Part shown: one piece after another, positions 46,027 to 54,231 of the stretch
Layout: every line of letters starts with the position of its first letter
Numbering within the stretch: position 1 is the first letter of the stretch
NCBI RefSeq assembly: GCF_001404515.1
Contig: NZ_CXWE01000003.1
Span: 682,001 to 746,000, forward strand
Length of the DNA: 64,000 nucleotides
Direction: 5' to 3'
DNA from: Roseibium album
GTDB taxonomy: Bacteria; Pseudomonadota; Alphaproteobacteria; Rhizobiales; Stappiaceae
Position numbers and translations under genes: made by a program
Notes under the pieces: model-generated
What the model was told of the DNA's origin: nothing
What the model saw: only the letters and a program-made list of their open reading frames with translations
Database searches by the model: none

Positions 46027-47139
46027 TTATTCCGCGGCTTCCGTATTCAGGACGCCACGGCGGATCTGGTCTTCCTCGATCGACTCGAACAGGGCGCGGA
46101 AATTGCCCTCACCGAAGCCTTCGTCACCCTTTCGCTGGATGAACTCGAAAAAGATGGGTCCGATCACGGTCTTTGAGAAAATCTGCAGCAGAATTTTTGT
46201 CATGCCACCGTCGATAACCCCCTCGCCGTCGATCAGGATACCGTGCTCTTTCATGCGTTCGAGCGGCTCGTCATGGCCCTGCACGCGGTCCTTTGACATT
46301 TCGTAGTAGGTTTCCGGCGGGCCCGGCATGAACTTGAGTTCGTTGGCCGCCAGCCTGTCTGTGCTGTCATAGATATTGTCGGTCCCGACCGCGATGTGCT
46401 GGATGCCCTCGCCCCCGTACTTCTTCAGGTATTCCTCGATCTGGCTGGTGTCATCCTTCGACTCGTTCAGCGGAATGCGGATTTTGCCGCAGGGGCTGGT
46501 AATCGCGCGGCTGACGAGTCCGGTAATGCGGCCGTCAATGTCGAAGAAATGGATCTGCTTGAAGTTGAAGAGGTCGCGGTAAAAGTCCCACCACTTGTCC
46601 ATGTTGCCGCGATAGACGTTATGGGTCAGATGGTCGAGATAATAGAAGCCGACACCTTCCGGCTTCGGATCGGTTGCATCCAGCCAGTCGAACTCATCCG
46701 AATAGGCCGATCCCTTGTCGCCATAGGTATCGACGAAATAAAGCAGCGAACCGCCGATACCGACAATGGCCGGGACGTCCAGCGTCTTGTCGTTCCCTTC
46801 ATAGGGTGTCGCGCCATTTGCGACCGCGTGGTCGAACGCGTGTTTCGCGTTCACGACCCGCCAGGCCATGGCAGGTGCGCACGGCCCGTGTTCGTCGACG
46901 AATTTCATGCCATGGCTGCCGCTTTCGGCGTTCAGTACATAGGTTATGTCACCCTGGCGATAGAGGGTGATGTTCTTCGTCCTGTGTCTTGCAACGGGTT
47001 GATACCCCATCCTGCGAAACAGGGCGTCCAGCTTTTCCGGTTCGCGATGCGCGAATTCAACGAATTCGAATCCGTCGGTCCCGGCCGGATTCTGCGCGGT
47101 GATCTGGGCTGGCGGTGCATCGTGCGGAAACGGTCCCAT
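46027..47139 (-). CDS. hppD: 4-hydroxyphenylpyruvate dioxygenase
   Basis: Fe(II) enzyme converting 4-hydroxyphenylpyruvate to homogentisate in tyrosine catabolism, 370 residues. It has two VOC domains. The iron ligands are in LDHLTHNV, GIQHIAVGTDN and FFEFIQRKG. The ATG at 47139 follows GAAGGAGAACCAGTC; the longer frame to 47790 overlaps the divergent Lrp gene and is not used. The divergent Lrp-type gene is a likely regulator. No homogentisate dioxygenase or fumarylacetoacetase gene is in the window. Confidence 0.95.
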   Translation of the reverse strand: MGPFPHDAPPAQITAQNPAGTDGFEFVEFAHREPEKLDALFRRMGYQPVARHRTKNITLYRQGDITYVLNAESGSHGMKFVDEHGPCAPAMAWRVVNAKHAFDHAVANGATPYEGNDKTLDVPAIVGIGGSLLYFVDTYGDKGSAYSDEFDWLDATDPKPEGVGFYYLDHLTHNVYRGNMDKWWDFYRDLFNFKQIHFFDIDGRITGLVSRAITSPCGKIRIPLNESKDDTSQIEEYLKKYGGEGIQHIAVGTDNIYDSTDRLAANELKFMPGPPETYYEMSKDRVQGHDEPLERMKEHGILIDGEGVIDGGMTKILLQIFSKTVIGPIFFEFIQRKGDEGFGEGNFRALFESIEEDQIRRGVLNTEAAE

Positions 47140-47206
47140 GACTGGTTCTCCTTCGAAAGGTCTGTTGTTGCCACAAAGAATGCCCCGGATGACGCGCAGG
47201 GTGTGT

Positions 47207-47223
47207 GCAATCCACGTGATTGC
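47207..47223. promoter_or_regulatory. Inverted repeat in the hppD/Lrp divergent promoter region
   Basis: GCAATC-N5-GATTGC is a perfect 6-bp inverted repeat in the 129-base gap between the two start codons, 68 bases from hppD and 46 bases from the Lrp gene. It is a candidate Lrp/AsnC operator controlling both genes. Confidence 0.4.
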
Positions 47224-47268
47224 GCGTAGTATCTTGCACGTTCCGTGTGAAAATATTGGGATATATGC

Positions 47269-47739
47269 ATGACTGTTGCGCTTGATGGCTATGACGTGAA
47301 ACTTCTCGCCGCATTGCAGGACAATGCCGCTCTGACCAACGCGGAGCTTGGCGACGTGATCAGCCTGTCGGCCAGCCAGGTTTCCCGCCGCCGTCAGAAA
47401 CTGGAGGAAACAGGGGTGATCCGCCGCTACCGCGCCGCACTCGACCCTGAAGCCCTGGGTCTGACGGTGACGGCCTATATTGGCGTGACGCTCGGCGCGC
47501 ACAGCAAGGAAAATGCCCGGAAATTCCGGAACGTCGTGATTGCCATGCCGGAAGTCCAGGAAGCACACACCCTGACCGGCGATGTCGACTACATGCTGAA
47601 AATCGTTGTGCCCGACCTCAAAACCCTGAGCCGCATCATCAACGACGACCTCCTTCCACAAGAGGCGGTCCACCATGTGCGCTCGTCGATTGCAATGGAA
47701 ACGCTGAAGGACGACAATTTGTTGCCACTGGGTCGTTAA
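47269..47739 (+). CDS. Lrp/AsnC-family transcriptional regulator
   Basis: Regulator of 156 residues. The N-terminal HTH reads DGYDVKLLAALQDNAALTNAEL and DVISLSASQVSRRRQKLEETG; the C-terminal RAM/ACT domain contains YIGVTLGAHSKENARKF and EVQEAHTLTGDVDYMLKIVV. Length is normal. It is divergent from hppD, which suggests control of tyrosine or phenylalanine breakdown, as for Lrp-type regulators beside hppD elsewhere. The exact ligand is not known; aromatic amino acids are plausible. Confidence 0.94.
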   Translation: MTVALDGYDVKLLAALQDNAALTNAELGDVISLSASQVSRRRQKLEETGVIRRYRAALDPEALGLTVTAYIGVTLGAHSKENARKFRNVVIAMPEVQEAHTLTGDVDYMLKIVVPDLKTLSRIINDDLLPQEAVHHVRSSIAMETLKDDNLLPLGR

Positions 47740-47836
47740 AGTATGAATGCGGCCCTGCAGGGAACGAAACAACCATCTGCGACGCTTCAAGGCCGGTACG
47801 GCGCGCGTGTCAAATGCGAGTGCTTCGAATTCGGTC

Positions 47837-48361
47837 CTAAAGACCGAAAAGCTTGATCAGGTCCGACCAGAAGTCCTTGCGCAGGCCCGGCAGGTCTGGT
47901 GCGGCGTTGCCCTGAACATCTGCAAGACAGACGTCGGAGTAACCGTTTTCGGCGGAAAGCAGACATCCGGTTTCGGGAATGCCTTCGTCGTGGCGGTAGA
48001 GACGGGTCCCCGTGTGTGATTTGAAAATCAGGTCAGGGCTTTCGAGTTCACCCACGGTTCTGAAAACATAAGTCGGGTACTGCGTGCCGCGAGCAATGCC
48101 GCGGTCCTGAACCACGTGCACAACGACCTGGTTGTCTGGGTCACCGGACTCATGAAACAAAACCAGGTTTCCGGTCGAACTTTCACCGTCAGCGGACAGA
48201 ATCCTGAGAAACGTGTTTTTTAGCTCATCATCTTGGATCTCCGAATAGGCATCCGGGGACCCGTTGCTGGATAACGCTCGCACGGTGTCTCCGCTGCACA
48301 GCAGCGCGATCAGAGCCATGTGAGCTGCCAATGCTCTTGCACGTACTTTTCTGCTGACCAT
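47837..48361 (-). CDS. Secreted hypothetical protein
   Basis: Protein of 174 residues with an N-terminal signal peptide (basic MVSRKVRARALAAHMALIAL, cleaved near RALS). The mature part is polar, with no membrane segment and two Cys near the C-terminus (GCLLSAENGYSDVC) that could form a disulfide. I do not recognise a family. It is divergent from the TerB-like gene and ends 97 bases from the Lrp gene, tail to tail. Confidence 0.65.
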   Translation of the reverse strand: MVSRKVRARALAAHMALIALLCSGDTVRALSSNGSPDAYSEIQDDELKNTFLRILSADGESSTGNLVLFHESGDPDNQVVVHVVQDRGIARGTQYPTYVFRTVGELESPDLIFKSHTGTRLYRHDEGIPETGCLLSAENGYSDVCLADVQGNAAPDLPGLRKDFWSDLIKLFGL

Positions 48362-48499
48362 TTATTCGGAAATTCCAAATCGGGGGGTGTTCTTGTTTCT
48401 GTACCCAAATGTAACGCAAACTTGCGCACCCCGCAGAAAATACCATCTGATAGGGAAAGTGTGATTTGCCCCGCGCGGGGCCGTTCAAGGGAGCAATTG

Positions 48500-49261
48500 A
48501 TGTTTGACGCTAAATCCTTGCTGGATCAGTTCCTGGGCAGTCAGTCCGGAGGCCCTTCCGGCAGTCAATATGGTGGCCGGGGCGGTGCAGCCGCGCAGCG
48601 CAGTGGGTCGGGTGACCTGATGTCGCAGGGCAAGGATTTTCTGTCGTCCCAGGGCGGAGGCCTCGCGCTTGGCGGGCTCGCCGGACTGATGCTTGGTTCC
48701 AAGTCCGGACGGAAGATCGGCAAGAAAGCCGTCACCTATGGTGGTCTCGCGCTTGTTGCCGGTCTGGCTTACAAGGCCTACCAGGGCCACAAGGCCAATC
48801 AGCAGAACGCGCCGCGACCACAATATCCCCAGGACGAGCCGATCCCCCTGGAGGCTCCGCGCGGCACGGCCTTCGACCCGGCAGAGCAACCGGGCGGCGA
48901 GAACGAATTTGCCGTCGCTCTGCTGTCGGCAATGATCGCGGCTGCAAAAGCGGATGGCCACATCGACAGGGAAGAACAGGATACGATCTTCGCCAAGATC
49001 GACGAAGCCGGTCTCGACAGCGAGGCAAAGGCATTCCTGATGGATGAGCTCCGCTCACCACTTGATCTCGACAAGATCGTCGCCAGTGCGACCTGTCCGG
49101 AATCGGCTGCCGAAATCTATGCGGCTTCCCGTCTGGCCATCGATCCGGACCATCCCGCTGAAAGGGCCTATCTGCAGATGCTCGCCGCGCGTCTCGGCCT
49201 GGAACCCGGCCTCATCGATGAGATCGAACTGGCGGTCCGTGAAGCGGAAATGGCGGAATAG
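48500..49261 (+). CDS. TerB-like (YebE/DUF533) inner membrane protein
   Basis: Protein of 253 residues. The N-terminal third is Gly/Ser/Gln-rich (QFLGSQSGGPSGSQYGGRGG), followed by a glycine-rich hydrophobic stretch (LALGGLAGLMLGSKSGRKIG, VTYGGLALVAGLAYKAYQGH) and a C-terminal TerB-like helical domain (about 135-250) with LLSAMIAAAKADGHIDREEQ. This matches the DUF533/YebE family. Function unknown; TerB domains are linked to tellurite resistance and stress. The ATG at 48500 follows AAGGGAG; the frame to 48320 is not used. A GC palindrome (48468-48481) lies in the leader. Confidence 0.9.
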   Translation: MFDAKSLLDQFLGSQSGGPSGSQYGGRGGAAAQRSGSGDLMSQGKDFLSSQGGGLALGGLAGLMLGSKSGRKIGKKAVTYGGLALVAGLAYKAYQGHKANQQNAPRPQYPQDEPIPLEAPRGTAFDPAEQPGGENEFAVALLSAMIAAAKADGHIDREEQDTIFAKIDEAGLDSEAKAFLMDELRSPLDLDKIVASATCPESAAEIYAASRLAIDPDHPAERAYLQMLAARLGLEPGLIDEIELAVREAEMAE

Positions 49262-49381
49262 TCAGACAACCAGCTCGGCTATTGCGCGTTGGAAAATGGT
49301 CGTCCCGGCCTTGATCCGGATTCATTGAAAAACAGGGATATAAGGCCCCGGCTCAAGGCCGGGGCAGCAATGACAAGCGCG

Positions 49382-50503
49382 CTACGTCAGAGGCTCGCTT
49401 TCGCTTGGCATCGGTCCGACATAATGCGACGCCGGACGAATGAGTTTGCCGGTTTGCTGCTGCTCCAGAACGTGGGCGCACCAGCCCGGCGTCCGCCCGG
49501 TCGCAAAAAGCGGCGTGAACAGCGCACGGTCGATCCCGATCGCGTCCAGAAGAACTGCCGTGTAAAACTCGACATTCGTGTCCAGCGGCCGGTACGGCTT
49601 GGCCCTTTTCAATGCGGCAAGAGCTGCCAGTTCGATCTCTTCGGCAAGTTTTACCTTCGGATTGTCTGGTCCGAGAAGTTTCAGACCGGCTTTCAATACA
49701 TCCGCGCGGGGGTCCCGTGTCCGGTAGATACGGTGCCCGAATCCCATCAGCCGTTCCTTTCTTTCAAGCGCGCCGGTGATCCAGTCATCTGCATTGTCCG
49801 GACTTCCGATCGCGTCGATCATGTCGAGTACCGGCCCGGGGGCGCCGCCATGCAGCGGCCCGCTGAGAGCTCCCATGGCGCCCAGAACGGCCTGTTTCAT
49901 GTCGGACTGCGTCGATCCGATCACGCGCGCCGTAAAGGTGGAGGCATTGAGGCCGTGATCGAGGATCGTCACCAGATATCTGTCAAGCGCGCGTGCGTGC
50001 GCTTCCGGAGGTGTTTCGCCTGTCAGCATGCGCAGGAGGTCGGTTGCCACGGGCAGCGTGCTGTCCGGTGCCAGCGATCTCGTTCCAGACGCGATCCGGT
50101 GGGCAGCGGCCAGAAAAACCGGTAAGGCGCCGCCAATGGCAATTGCTTCCGGCAATCCCCTGTTCAAGGGCAGTGCAGCCAGGCCAAGCTGCATGCGCTC
50201 ATAGACGGACAGCGAATCCGGCGCGCTTTCCAGGAGCGGCACCACGGCAAAAGCGGCAATTCTCGCTTCTCCAAACGCGTATTTTACGGATCTTGCCTCT
50301 GCTACGCCAAGGCCCTGCCAAAGATGCGCAACGGCGTCTTCAAAGGAGACCTTGCCGGCGAGATCTTCAATCGTCCTGCCACGAAGAACTAGCACGCCAT
50401 TCTGTCCGTCGACGTCACTGAGGCTCGTTGTGGCGGCAACGACCCCTTCAAGGCCGGCGACAGGATCCTGGGTCATTTGAGCCGGATTTGGCACTTCGGT
50501 CAT
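49382..50503 (-). CDS. Citrate synthase family protein (type 2)
   Basis: Condensing enzyme of the citrate/methylcitrate synthase family, 373 residues, cytoplasmic. Catalytic His residues are in LDHGLNASTFTAR and GFGHRIYRTRDPR; GPLHGGAP holds a third conserved His. The catalytic Asp position reads NVEFYTAV (Glu for Asp), a form I have seen in other type-2 citrate synthases, so probably not a loss of function. It is divergent from an HTH-citrate synthase fusion gene and shares a regulatory gap with it. It may not be the main gltA. Confidence 0.92.
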   Translation of the reverse strand: MTEVPNPAQMTQDPVAGLEGVVAATTSLSDVDGQNGVLVLRGRTIEDLAGKVSFEDAVAHLWQGLGVAEARSVKYAFGEARIAAFAVVPLLESAPDSLSVYERMQLGLAALPLNRGLPEAIAIGGALPVFLAAAHRIASGTRSLAPDSTLPVATDLLRMLTGETPPEAHARALDRYLVTILDHGLNASTFTARVIGSTQSDMKQAVLGAMGALSGPLHGGAPGPVLDMIDAIGSPDNADDWITGALERKERLMGFGHRIYRTRDPRADVLKAGLKLLGPDNPKVKLAEEIELAALAALKRAKPYRPLDTNVEFYTAVLLDAIGIDRALFTPLFATGRTPGWCAHVLEQQQTGKLIRPASHYVGPMPSESEPLT

Positions 50504-50541
50504 GGTCAGCTCCTATTGTTCAGTTACCGTTTGATATGCCA

Positions 50542-50566
50542 TCAACATTGCATTGATCAATGTTGA
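50542..50566. promoter_or_regulatory. Perfect inverted repeat between the two citrate synthase-family genes
   Basis: TCAACATTG-N7-CAATGTTGA is a perfect 9-bp inverted repeat. It overlaps the -35 of the rightward promoter and the -35/spacer of a weaker leftward one. It is the best candidate operator for the HTH-containing protein at 50583, and binding would repress both genes. Confidence 0.6.
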
Positions 50567-50576
50567 CAATTAGAAT
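50548..50576 (+). promoter_or_regulatory. Promoter giving a leaderless transcript
   Basis: TTGCAT (50548-50553) and TAGAAT (50571-50576) are 17 bases apart. Transcription would begin at or next to the A of the ATG at 50583. No Shine-Dalgarno sequence precedes that ATG, which agrees with leaderless initiation. Confidence 0.55.
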
Positions 50577-50582
50577 CAATAT

Positions 50583-51752
50583 ATGAGCACACCTATCTAC
50601 CTTTCCGCCCGCGAAGCAGCAGCCGAGCTTGGTGTCCAGCCGGCAACACTATATGCCTATGTCAGCCGCGGACTGATTTCCTCCGTCGCCGGACCGGGCA
50701 AGAAGCGACGCTACGATGCTACGGATGTCCGAAGGCTGAAGGGCCGCAGGGCTGCCGAGGACCACGCGGGTGCCCGGCCGCTGACTGGTGATCCGGTTCT
50801 TGAAACCGAGCTGACGCTGATCGCCGAAGACGGGCCCGTCTATCGTGGCCGGTCCGCATTGGATCTTGCCGAGACATCGACACTTGAAACCGTTGCAACG
50901 CTGCTATGGGCATCCGGTGAAGACCCGTTTGCCGGCAATGTCCCGCAAAAACCACCTGCGATGCCCGAAGGGCTCCCCGCGCTGGACAGGCTTATGATGG
51001 CGCTTGCCGCCTGGCCACTTCAGGACAAGGCGGCCTTCACGCTTGCACCCAGACTTCTGCAGACGAAAGGTGCGGCCCTTCTGCGATATTCGGTCGCCGC
51101 ACTGTTGGGCAAGGAGCCTGTGGCTATTCCGATCCACACCCAAATTGCAAACGCCTATGGCGCGTCGTCGTCGGCAAAAAACCTGATCCGGGCCGCTCTC
51201 GTGCTGTGCGCGGATCATGAACTCAACACCAGTGCGTTCACCGCGCGATGCGCGGCCTCCACGCGCGCTCCACTTCATGCGGCGCTGCTGTCAGGCCTCG
51301 GTGCTTTTGCCGGCCCGCGACACGGGGCCGCGCCGGATCGCGCCACAGCCTGGCTGGCGGAAATCCAACCCGAAACCGACATTGAGGAAATGCTTGCCGA
51401 CAGGCTGGCGCGCGGAGAGACGCTTCCGGGATTCGGTCATTCGGTTTATCAGGGCCGGGATCCGCGTGCCGTTTGCCTGCTCGACATTCTGTGCCGGACT
51501 GAAGGCAGTGATCCCTTTGTCGAGCGCCTGCCGGGGCTGATAAAGGCAGCGGATGATCTCTTCGGCTTGCCACCGAATATCGACCTGGCTCTCGCCGTGA
51601 TCCAGAAAACCTACGATCTGCCGAAAGATGCCGGCAAGATCATTTTCTGCGCCGGGCGCATGACCGGCTGGATAGCCCATGCGCTGGAGCAATATGCGTC
51701 TCATGAAAAGATCCGGCCCCGCGCGGCCTATGTAGGGGAGCGACCGGAATAG
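50583..51752 (+). CDS. HTH-domain citrate synthase family protein
   Basis: Protein of 389 residues that joins an N-terminal MerR/excisionase-like helix-turn-helix (about 1-60: YLSAREAAAELGVQPATLYA, YVSRGLIS, KKRRYDATDVRRLKGRR) to a citrate synthase domain (about 70-389). The catalytic regions are HELNTSAFTARCAAST, GPRHGAAP, GFGHSVYQGRDPR and PPNIDLALAV. The expected residues are largely conserved, so the domain may be active or may act as a ligand-binding sensor. The ATG at 50583 has no ribosome binding site. It is divergent from another citrate synthase-like gene and could regulate it and itself through the inverted repeat at 50542-50566. Confidence 0.92.
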   Translation: MSTPIYLSAREAAAELGVQPATLYAYVSRGLISSVAGPGKKRRYDATDVRRLKGRRAAEDHAGARPLTGDPVLETELTLIAEDGPVYRGRSALDLAETSTLETVATLLWASGEDPFAGNVPQKPPAMPEGLPALDRLMMALAAWPLQDKAAFTLAPRLLQTKGAALLRYSVAALLGKEPVAIPIHTQIANAYGASSSAKNLIRAALVLCADHELNTSAFTARCAASTRAPLHAALLSGLGAFAGPRHGAAPDRATAWLAEIQPETDIEEMLADRLARGETLPGFGHSVYQGRDPRAVCLLDILCRTEGSDPFVERLPGLIKAADDLFGLPPNIDLALAVIQKTYDLPKDAGKIIFCAGRMTGWIAHALEQYASHEKIRPRAAYVGERPE

Positions 51753-51873
51753 TCGTGCGCGGATGACACAACTGGCTGTGCCTATCTTGAAAACTCCGTT
51801 GCAAGCCACTAGCTTCGTTTTGCGCCCGCAGCGGCGCGATCAATGGAGATTGGATGTTAGAGCTTGCCTGAGC

Positions 51874-51898
51874 CGGCTCTCTGAATTGCAGAGAGCCG
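51874..51898 (+). other. Strong stem-loop in the rsgA leader
   Basis: CGGCTCTCTG, loop AATTG, CAGAGAGCCG: a perfect 10-bp stem 65 bases before the rsgA start. No T-run follows, so it is not a simple terminator. It could be a regulatory leader structure or protect the 5' end. Confidence 0.5.
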
Positions 51899-51962
51899 CA
51901 AATACATGAACCGGCGTCCGTCTGGGCGCCCGATGACGTGTGTTTAAGTCTCGAGACATCCC

Positions 51963-53057
51963 ATGACACGAAATTATCAGAAATTCTTTCCTCCCGGCAC
52001 GCAACGTGGAGGAACAGACCGGCAACTCTCCCCTTTGGAGGAACTCGGCTGGCAACCTCACTTTGCGCAACAGATCAGTTCGGACGAACTTGTCGGAACA
52101 CCTCCCGTCCGTGTTGTTGAAGTGCATCGCAACGGGCTTCACGTTATTGGCTCGGCGGTCGACGAAGTCGTTCCACCGCGTGCGGATGCGACGGTTGGGG
52201 ACTGGATCTTGCTGGATCCCGGGCATGTGCCTTCAAGCCGTGTGCTGGAGCGCAAGAGCCTGCTGAAGCGCCGCGCACCGGGAACGGATCGGCAGGTCCA
52301 GTTGATCGCCGCGAATATCGAAACGGCATTCATCGTTTCATCCTGCAATCAGGATTTCAATATCGCGAGGCTGGAACGCTATGTAGCAGTCTGCTTCGAG
52401 GCAGAGATTGACCCGGTCATCCTCCTGACGAAGTCCGACCTTGTTTCAGACCCGCAGGCATTTGCCGACGAAGCTGCTGCCATTTCAAAGCTGGCGCCCG
52501 TCATCACTCTCGATGCGCGTGGCGATCAACCGAAATCCAAACTGGCTGATTGGTGCAAGCCTGGTAAAACGGTCGCGTTTCTCGGCTCGTCGGGTGTTGG
52601 CAAATCGACTTTGGCAAATGCCCTTTCCGGAACACGGTCCATCGCGACGCAGGCGATCCGGGAAGACGATGCTAAGGGCCGTCATACGACGACACGTCGG
52701 CAACTGCACCTGGTGTCGGGAGGCTGCCTCGTTCTGGATACGCCCGGCATGCGCGAGCTGCAGCTCATGGATGCCGCCTCCGGCATCGAGGATCTGTTTG
52801 CGGATCTCAACGAGTTGTCGGCAAATTGCAGGTTCAAGGACTGCAGGCACGAAACTGAACCGGGGTGTGCGGTCCAAAATGCAATCCAGTCCGGTGATCT
52901 GGACGGTGCCAGATTGCAAAGATGGCGGAAGCTGAAGGCTGAAGAGGCTTTCAATTCTGCGAGCCTTGCCGAGCGGCGATCCAAAGACAAGGCGTTCGGC
53001 AAGATGGTTCGCCGGGTCGTGAAAGCCAAGGAAAACCGGAACAGACGAACCGAGTAA
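51963..53057 (+). CDS. rsgA: Ribosome small-subunit biogenesis GTPase RsgA
   Basis: Circularly permuted GTPase that matures the 30S subunit, 364 residues. An N-terminal OB-fold precedes the GTPase with permuted motif order: TKSD (G4), then GSSGVGKSTLANAL (G1) and DTPGMREL (G3). The C-terminal zinc site is CRFKDCRHETEPGC. The N-terminus is some 40 residues longer than in E. coli. ATG at 51963, ribosome binding site weak. All GTPase motifs are intact. Confidence 0.95.
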   Translation: MTRNYQKFFPPGTQRGGTDRQLSPLEELGWQPHFAQQISSDELVGTPPVRVVEVHRNGLHVIGSAVDEVVPPRADATVGDWILLDPGHVPSSRVLERKSLLKRRAPGTDRQVQLIAANIETAFIVSSCNQDFNIARLERYVAVCFEAEIDPVILLTKSDLVSDPQAFADEAAAISKLAPVITLDARGDQPKSKLADWCKPGKTVAFLGSSGVGKSTLANALSGTRSIATQAIREDDAKGRHTTTRRQLHLVSGGCLVLDTPGMRELQLMDAASGIEDLFADLNELSANCRFKDCRHETEPGCAVQNAIQSGDLDGARLQRWRKLKAEEAFNSASLAERRSKDKAFGKMVRRVVKAKENRNRRTE

Positions 53058-53089
53058 GTCACTCTGAACTTTCAGGACAGCAGGGGGTG

Positions 53090-53135
53090 GAACCCGGAAC
53101 AAAGCGCGCATTAATGCGCTGGTTATCCCGGGTTC
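53090..53135. repeat. Nested palindrome between rsgA and AEC transporter gene
   Basis: Outer GAACCCGG (53090-53097) pairs with CCGGGTTC (53128-53135); inside is the perfect 14-bp palindrome GCGCATTAATGCGC (53106-53119). No T-run follows. It may be a weak terminator for rsgA or a regulatory element. Confidence 0.4.
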
Positions 53136-53206
53136 GCATCCAGCGTGGTTGTGAATCTACATGTATCCCGGCTTAAATGTCTTGAACTGAACATCATTGA
53201 ATTGGG

Positions 53207-54109
53207 GTGCGAAACGTGTCGGGTATTGCCGAACATGTCGTCAACATCATGTTGCCTGTGCTGCTATGCGTTCTGCTCGGCTATGCACTCGCCTATTTCA
53301 AGGCACCATTTGACCGCAAACTCTTCGGTTCGCTTGTCTCGAATGTCGGCTATCCTGCGCTGATCCTGTCTCATCTGGCGAAGGAACATATTCAGCTTGA
53401 GACCTTTCTGACCGTTCTGGCGGCAGCAGTGGGCATGATTGCGATCTTCGGTGTCATTGGCTTGATCGTGATGAAATTGTTGCGCATCCCGCTCAGGGCC
53501 TATCTGCCGCCGATGATGCTGTCGAATGTCGGCAATATCGGCCTGCCGGTTTCAACGCTCGCTTTCGGCCCGGAAGGTGCGGCCGTTGCGATCGGTTTCA
53601 TCGTTGTCGTACTGACCGCAATTTTCACCATCGGTATCGCGATACCGATGGGACGTCCCGATTTCAGGGCACTTGTGCGCCAGCCCGTTATCTATGCGGT
53701 CATCTTCGCCCTGGTCTTGCTTGCAACCGAATGGAAAATTCCGGAGCCCGTGGACCAGAGTCTCGAAATTCTGGGGGGGCTTGCCATTCCGATCATGTTG
53801 CTGACGCTCGGACACAGCCTCGAGACATTGAAGTTCGGCGGCGTCACGCGCGCCGTGATTCTATCAGTCACCCATATCGGGGTTTCGGCAATCGCAGCCC
53901 TCGCGATTACGCAGGTTCTGACCCTGGATGCCAAAATTGAAAGCGTGATCATACTGTTGTGCTTCATGCCCCCGTCGGTCGCAACCTACCTGGCCATCTC
54001 ACAACATCAGCCTGATGAGGCCGATGGCGTTGCCGGGTTCATTTTCGTGTCCACCTGTCTGACACTTGTGACCCTGCCGATCGTTCTGACCTATTGGGCA
54101 ACCGGTTAG
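53207..54109 (+). CDS. AEC family transporter (auxin efflux carrier type)
   Basis: Ten-span inner membrane transporter of about 300 residues. Conserved segments are NVGYPALILSHLAKEHI and MMLSNVGNIGLPVSTLAFG in the N-terminal half and IPIMLLTLGHSLETLKFG in the second half. The likely start is ATG/GTG at 53207-53216; the first residues are not conserved. Bacterial members carry malate, malonate or similar acids. Gene context gives no substrate. Confidence 0.92.
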   Translation: MRNVSGIAEHVVNIMLPVLLCVLLGYALAYFKAPFDRKLFGSLVSNVGYPALILSHLAKEHIQLETFLTVLAAAVGMIAIFGVIGLIVMKLLRIPLRAYLPPMMLSNVGNIGLPVSTLAFGPEGAAVAIGFIVVVLTAIFTIGIAIPMGRPDFRALVRQPVIYAVIFALVLLATEWKIPEPVDQSLEILGGLAIPIMLLTLGHSLETLKFGGVTRAVILSVTHIGVSAIAALAITQVLTLDAKIESVIILLCFMPPSVATYLAISQHQPDEADGVAGFIFVSTCLTLVTLPIVLTYWATG

Positions 54110-54231
54110 GGCTCCGGTCAACGGATTGAGACAATTGACCGGAATCCAGGAGCACGCAACGCATGTGAACGACAAGCGTGTCGCCACGCTGCCATTTCAG
54201 AGGACTCTGGCTGTGCGTAGTCTCCTTTTGC

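Noticed and set aside
49382-50503. Loss of the catalytic Asp (Glu in NVEFYTAV) as evidence for an inactive citrate synthase
   Set aside because: The same NVEFYTA form is common in type-2 citrate synthases, so it is a family trait rather than decay.
53121-53150. tRNA-like GGTTCGCATCC segment
   Set aside because: The T-arm does not pair properly, and no acceptor stem, D-arm or anticodon stem can be formed around it.
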